Below, piece after piece: positions 62,346-64,000 of a DNA stretch of 64,000 nucleotides (within the stretch, counting starts at the first letter, position 1; every line of letters starts with the position of its first letter). Both the position numbers and the translations under genes were made by a program. Source of the stretch: Methylorubrum salsuginis (GTDB lineage Bacteria; Pseudomonadota; Alphaproteobacteria; Rhizobiales; Beijerinckiaceae). The stretch is from assembly GCF_900114375.1 (NCBI RefSeq), contig NZ_FOSV01000011.1, positions 1 through 64,000 on the forward strand, given 5' to 3'. Below the pieces are notes generated by a model that did not search any database, had not been told where the DNA came from, and saw only the letters and a program-made list of their open reading frames with translations.

Positions 62346-64000
62346 ATGTGCGGAATCTGCGGAGAGATCAGCCTCGGCGGCACGGCCGATGCCTGTGCGG
62401 TGCGGGCCATGATGGCGGTACTGAGCCCGCGCGGGCCGGACGCCTCGGGTCTACACGGCCAGGGTGCGGTGGTGTTCGGTCATTGCCGGCTGAAGATCAT
62501 CGATCTGTCGGAAGCCGGTCAGCAGCCGATGGTCGATCCCGAGCTTGGGCTCACGCTCGTCTTCAACGGCTGCATCTACAATTACAAGGACTTGCGGACG
62601 GAACTGGAGGGCAAGGGCTACCGCTTCTTCTCCACCAGCGACACCGAAGTCGTGCTCAAATCCTACCATGCCTGGGGCAAGGATTGCGTGAAGCGCTTCC
62701 TCGGGATGTTCGCCTTCGCGGTCCACGAGCGCGATTCCGGCCGCGTCGTGCTCGCCCGCGACCGCCTCGGCATCAAGCCGCTCTATTTTTCGGAGTCGGG
62801 CAAGCGCTTCCGCTTCGCCTCTTCGTTGCCGGCCTTGCTGGCAGCAGGCGACGTCGACACCTCGATCGACCCTGAAGCGCTGCACCACTACATGAGCTGG
62901 CATGCGGGTGTGCCGGCACCGCTGACGATCCTCAAGGGCATCCGAAAGATCCACCCGGCGACGATCCTGACGTTGGAGCCGGACGGCACGCGCAAGAAGG
63001 AGACCTACTGGTCGCTGGTCATCGGCCCGCGCGACGACGACCGCGGCATGAGCGAGGCCGATTGGCGCGAGGCGGTGCTGGATTCGCTGGGTCGGGCGGT
63101 CGCCCGCCGCCAGATCGCCGACGTACCGACCGGCGTGCTGCTCTCGGGCGGGCTCGATTCCTCGGTCATCGTCGCGTTGCTCGCCCGCAACGGCCAGAAG
63201 GGCCTGAAGACCTTCTCGGTCGGGTTCGACGCGGTGAACGGCGTCGAGGGCGATGAGTTCAAGTATTCCGACATCATCGCCGCCGAGTTCGGGACCGACC
63301 ACGCCAAGCTCGTGGTCGACGGCTCGCGCACCCTGGAGGCTCTGCCGCTCGCCATCCACGCCATGGCCGAGCCGCAGATGAGCCACGACGCAGTGGCCTT
63401 CCTGCTGCTGTCGCAGGAGGTCGCCAAGCACGTGAAGGTAATCCAGAGCGGCCAGGGCGCCGACGAGGTGTTCGGCGGCTATCACTGGTATCCCAAGCTG
63501 ATGGGCTCGACCGATCCGGTCGCCGACTACGCCCGCGCCTATCACGACCGCGACCATGCGGAGATGCGGGAAGCGCTGTCCCCCGATCTGATCGGCGCCG
63601 ATTATAGCCGCGACTACCTCGCCCGCTTCTTCGGCGATTCGAAGAGCGCGAGTGCGATCGACAAGACCCTGGAACTCGACCAGCAGATCATGCTGGTGGA
63701 CGATCCGGTCAAGCGCGTGGACAACATGACCATGGCCTGCGGCCTGGAGGCGCGCGTGCCGTTCCTCGACCACGAGCTGGTCGAACTCGCCGCCCGCATC
63801 CCGGCCGAGCTGAAGGTGCGGGATGGCGGCAAATACATCCTCAAGGAGGCCGCCCGGCAGGTGGTGCCGGCGGCGGTGATCGACCGGCCGAAGGGCTACT
63901 TCCCGGTGCCCGCGCTCAAGCATATCCGCGGGCCGTTCATGGATTTCGTGCGCGACGTGCTCGACAAGCCGGTGGCGCGCGAGCGCGGGCTGTTCAACCG
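62346..64000 (+). CDS. asnO: N-acetylglutaminylglutamine amidotransferase (AsnB-like), 3'-truncated by window end
   Basis: 551 residues visible. The N-terminal Ntn glutaminase starts MCGICGEISLGG with catalytic Cys2, and contains LSPRGPDASG, CRLKIIDLS, FNGCIYNYKDLR. The synthetase domain has TGVLLSGGLDSSVIVALLAR (PP-loop) and LEARVPFLDHELVELA. Distinctive MSWHAGVPAPLTILKGIRKIHPATIL and MSHDAVAFLLLSQEVAKHVKVIQSGQGADEVFGGYHWYPKLMGS place it in the AsnO group that makes the osmolyte N-acetylglutaminylglutamine amide with Ngg. ngg is expected just past the window. Ordinary asparagine synthase is the alternative. Confidence 0.9.
   Translation, partial: MCGICGEISLGGTADACAVRAMMAVLSPRGPDASGLHGQGAVVFGHCRLKIIDLSEAGQQPMVDPELGLTLVFNGCIYNYKDLRTELEGKGYRFFSTSDTEVVLKSYHAWGKDCVKRFLGMFAFAVHERDSGRVVLARDRLGIKPLYFSESGKRFRFASSLPALLAAGDVDTSIDPEALHHYMSWHAGVPAPLTILKGIRKIHPATILTLEPDGTRKKETYWSLVIGPRDDDRGMSEADWREAVLDSLGRAVARRQIADVPTGVLLSGGLDSSVIVALLARNGQKGLKTFSVGFDAVNGVEGDEFKYSDIIAAEFGTDHAKLVVDGSRTLEALPLAIHAMAEPQMSHDAVAFLLLSQEVAKHVKVIQSGQGADEVFGGYHWYPKLMGSTDPVADYARAYHDRDHAEMREALSPDLIGADYSRDYLARFFGDSKSASAIDKTLELDQQIMLVDDPVKRVDNMTMACGLEARVPFLDHELVELAARIPAELKVRDGGKYILKEAARQVVPAAVIDRPKGYFPVPALKHIRGPFMDFVRDVLDKPVARERGLFN

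Overview
This is a GC-rich, densely packed chromosomal window from an alphaproteobacterium. It is most likely a member of the Methylobacteriaceae (Methylorubrum/Methylobacterium-like). The inference rests on class I lysyl-tRNA synthetase, a Ros/MucR regulator, RibB fused to a degenerate GTP-cyclohydrolase-II domain, an N-acetylglutaminylglutamine amidotransferase, a DUF6894 protein and Rhizobiales-style REP repeats. No rRNA, tRNA, CRISPR array, transposase or phage gene was seen.

Layout. 1-4250: UDP-glucose dehydrogenase tail, VanZ-like protein, ilvA and a PilZ protein. 4250-8600: slyX, then efp facing an epmA-epmB-GST operon (EF-P and its lysylation enzymes). 8600-12300: YdcF-like, DUF3253, DUF599, acylphosphatase, FNT channel and gamma-glutamylcyclotransferase. 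12300-15300: pccA followed by two very small coupled membrane proteins. 15400-22300: L,D-transpeptidase, HDAC-like deacetylase, ribB, aroC, a HigBA-type toxin-antitoxin pair and an anmK-MrcB-domain pair. 22300-33600: tyrS, a giant AsmA protein, bcp, an M23 peptidase, prfB with a programmed frameshift, lysS and an AEC transporter. 33600-44700: rpmB, TPR lipoprotein, leucyl aminopeptidase, erpA, dGTPase, thioesterase, then argS-SPOR-nagZ. 44700-50300: rlpA, a ParA/ribbon-helix-helix pair, a PAS-only protein, an NrtR-like protein and a MucR lacking zinc ligands. 50300-54700: argC, a Lys-rich protein, an orphan BrnA-like antitoxin and an SDR. 54700-64000: Crp/Fnr regulator, ilvH and ilvB separated by a methyltransferase, hsp20, an APC permease and an asparagine-synthase-like gene cut by the window end.

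How the genes work together. Three genes belong to branched-chain amino-acid synthesis (ilvA, ilvB, ilvH). The ilvB leader carries a 16-codon peptide with consecutive Leu-Ile-Val codons followed by an intrinsic terminator, a textbook attenuation layout. Translation is strongly represented (EF-P and its modification, RF2, TyrRS, LysRS, ArgRS, L28). Cell-wall turnover forms a second theme (anmK, nagZ, rlpA, L,D-transpeptidase, M23 peptidase, SPOR protein). The best non-coding signals are the ilvB attenuator, a ROSE-type RNA thermometer in front of hsp20, the RF2 frameshift site, and two families of intergenic palindromic repeats.
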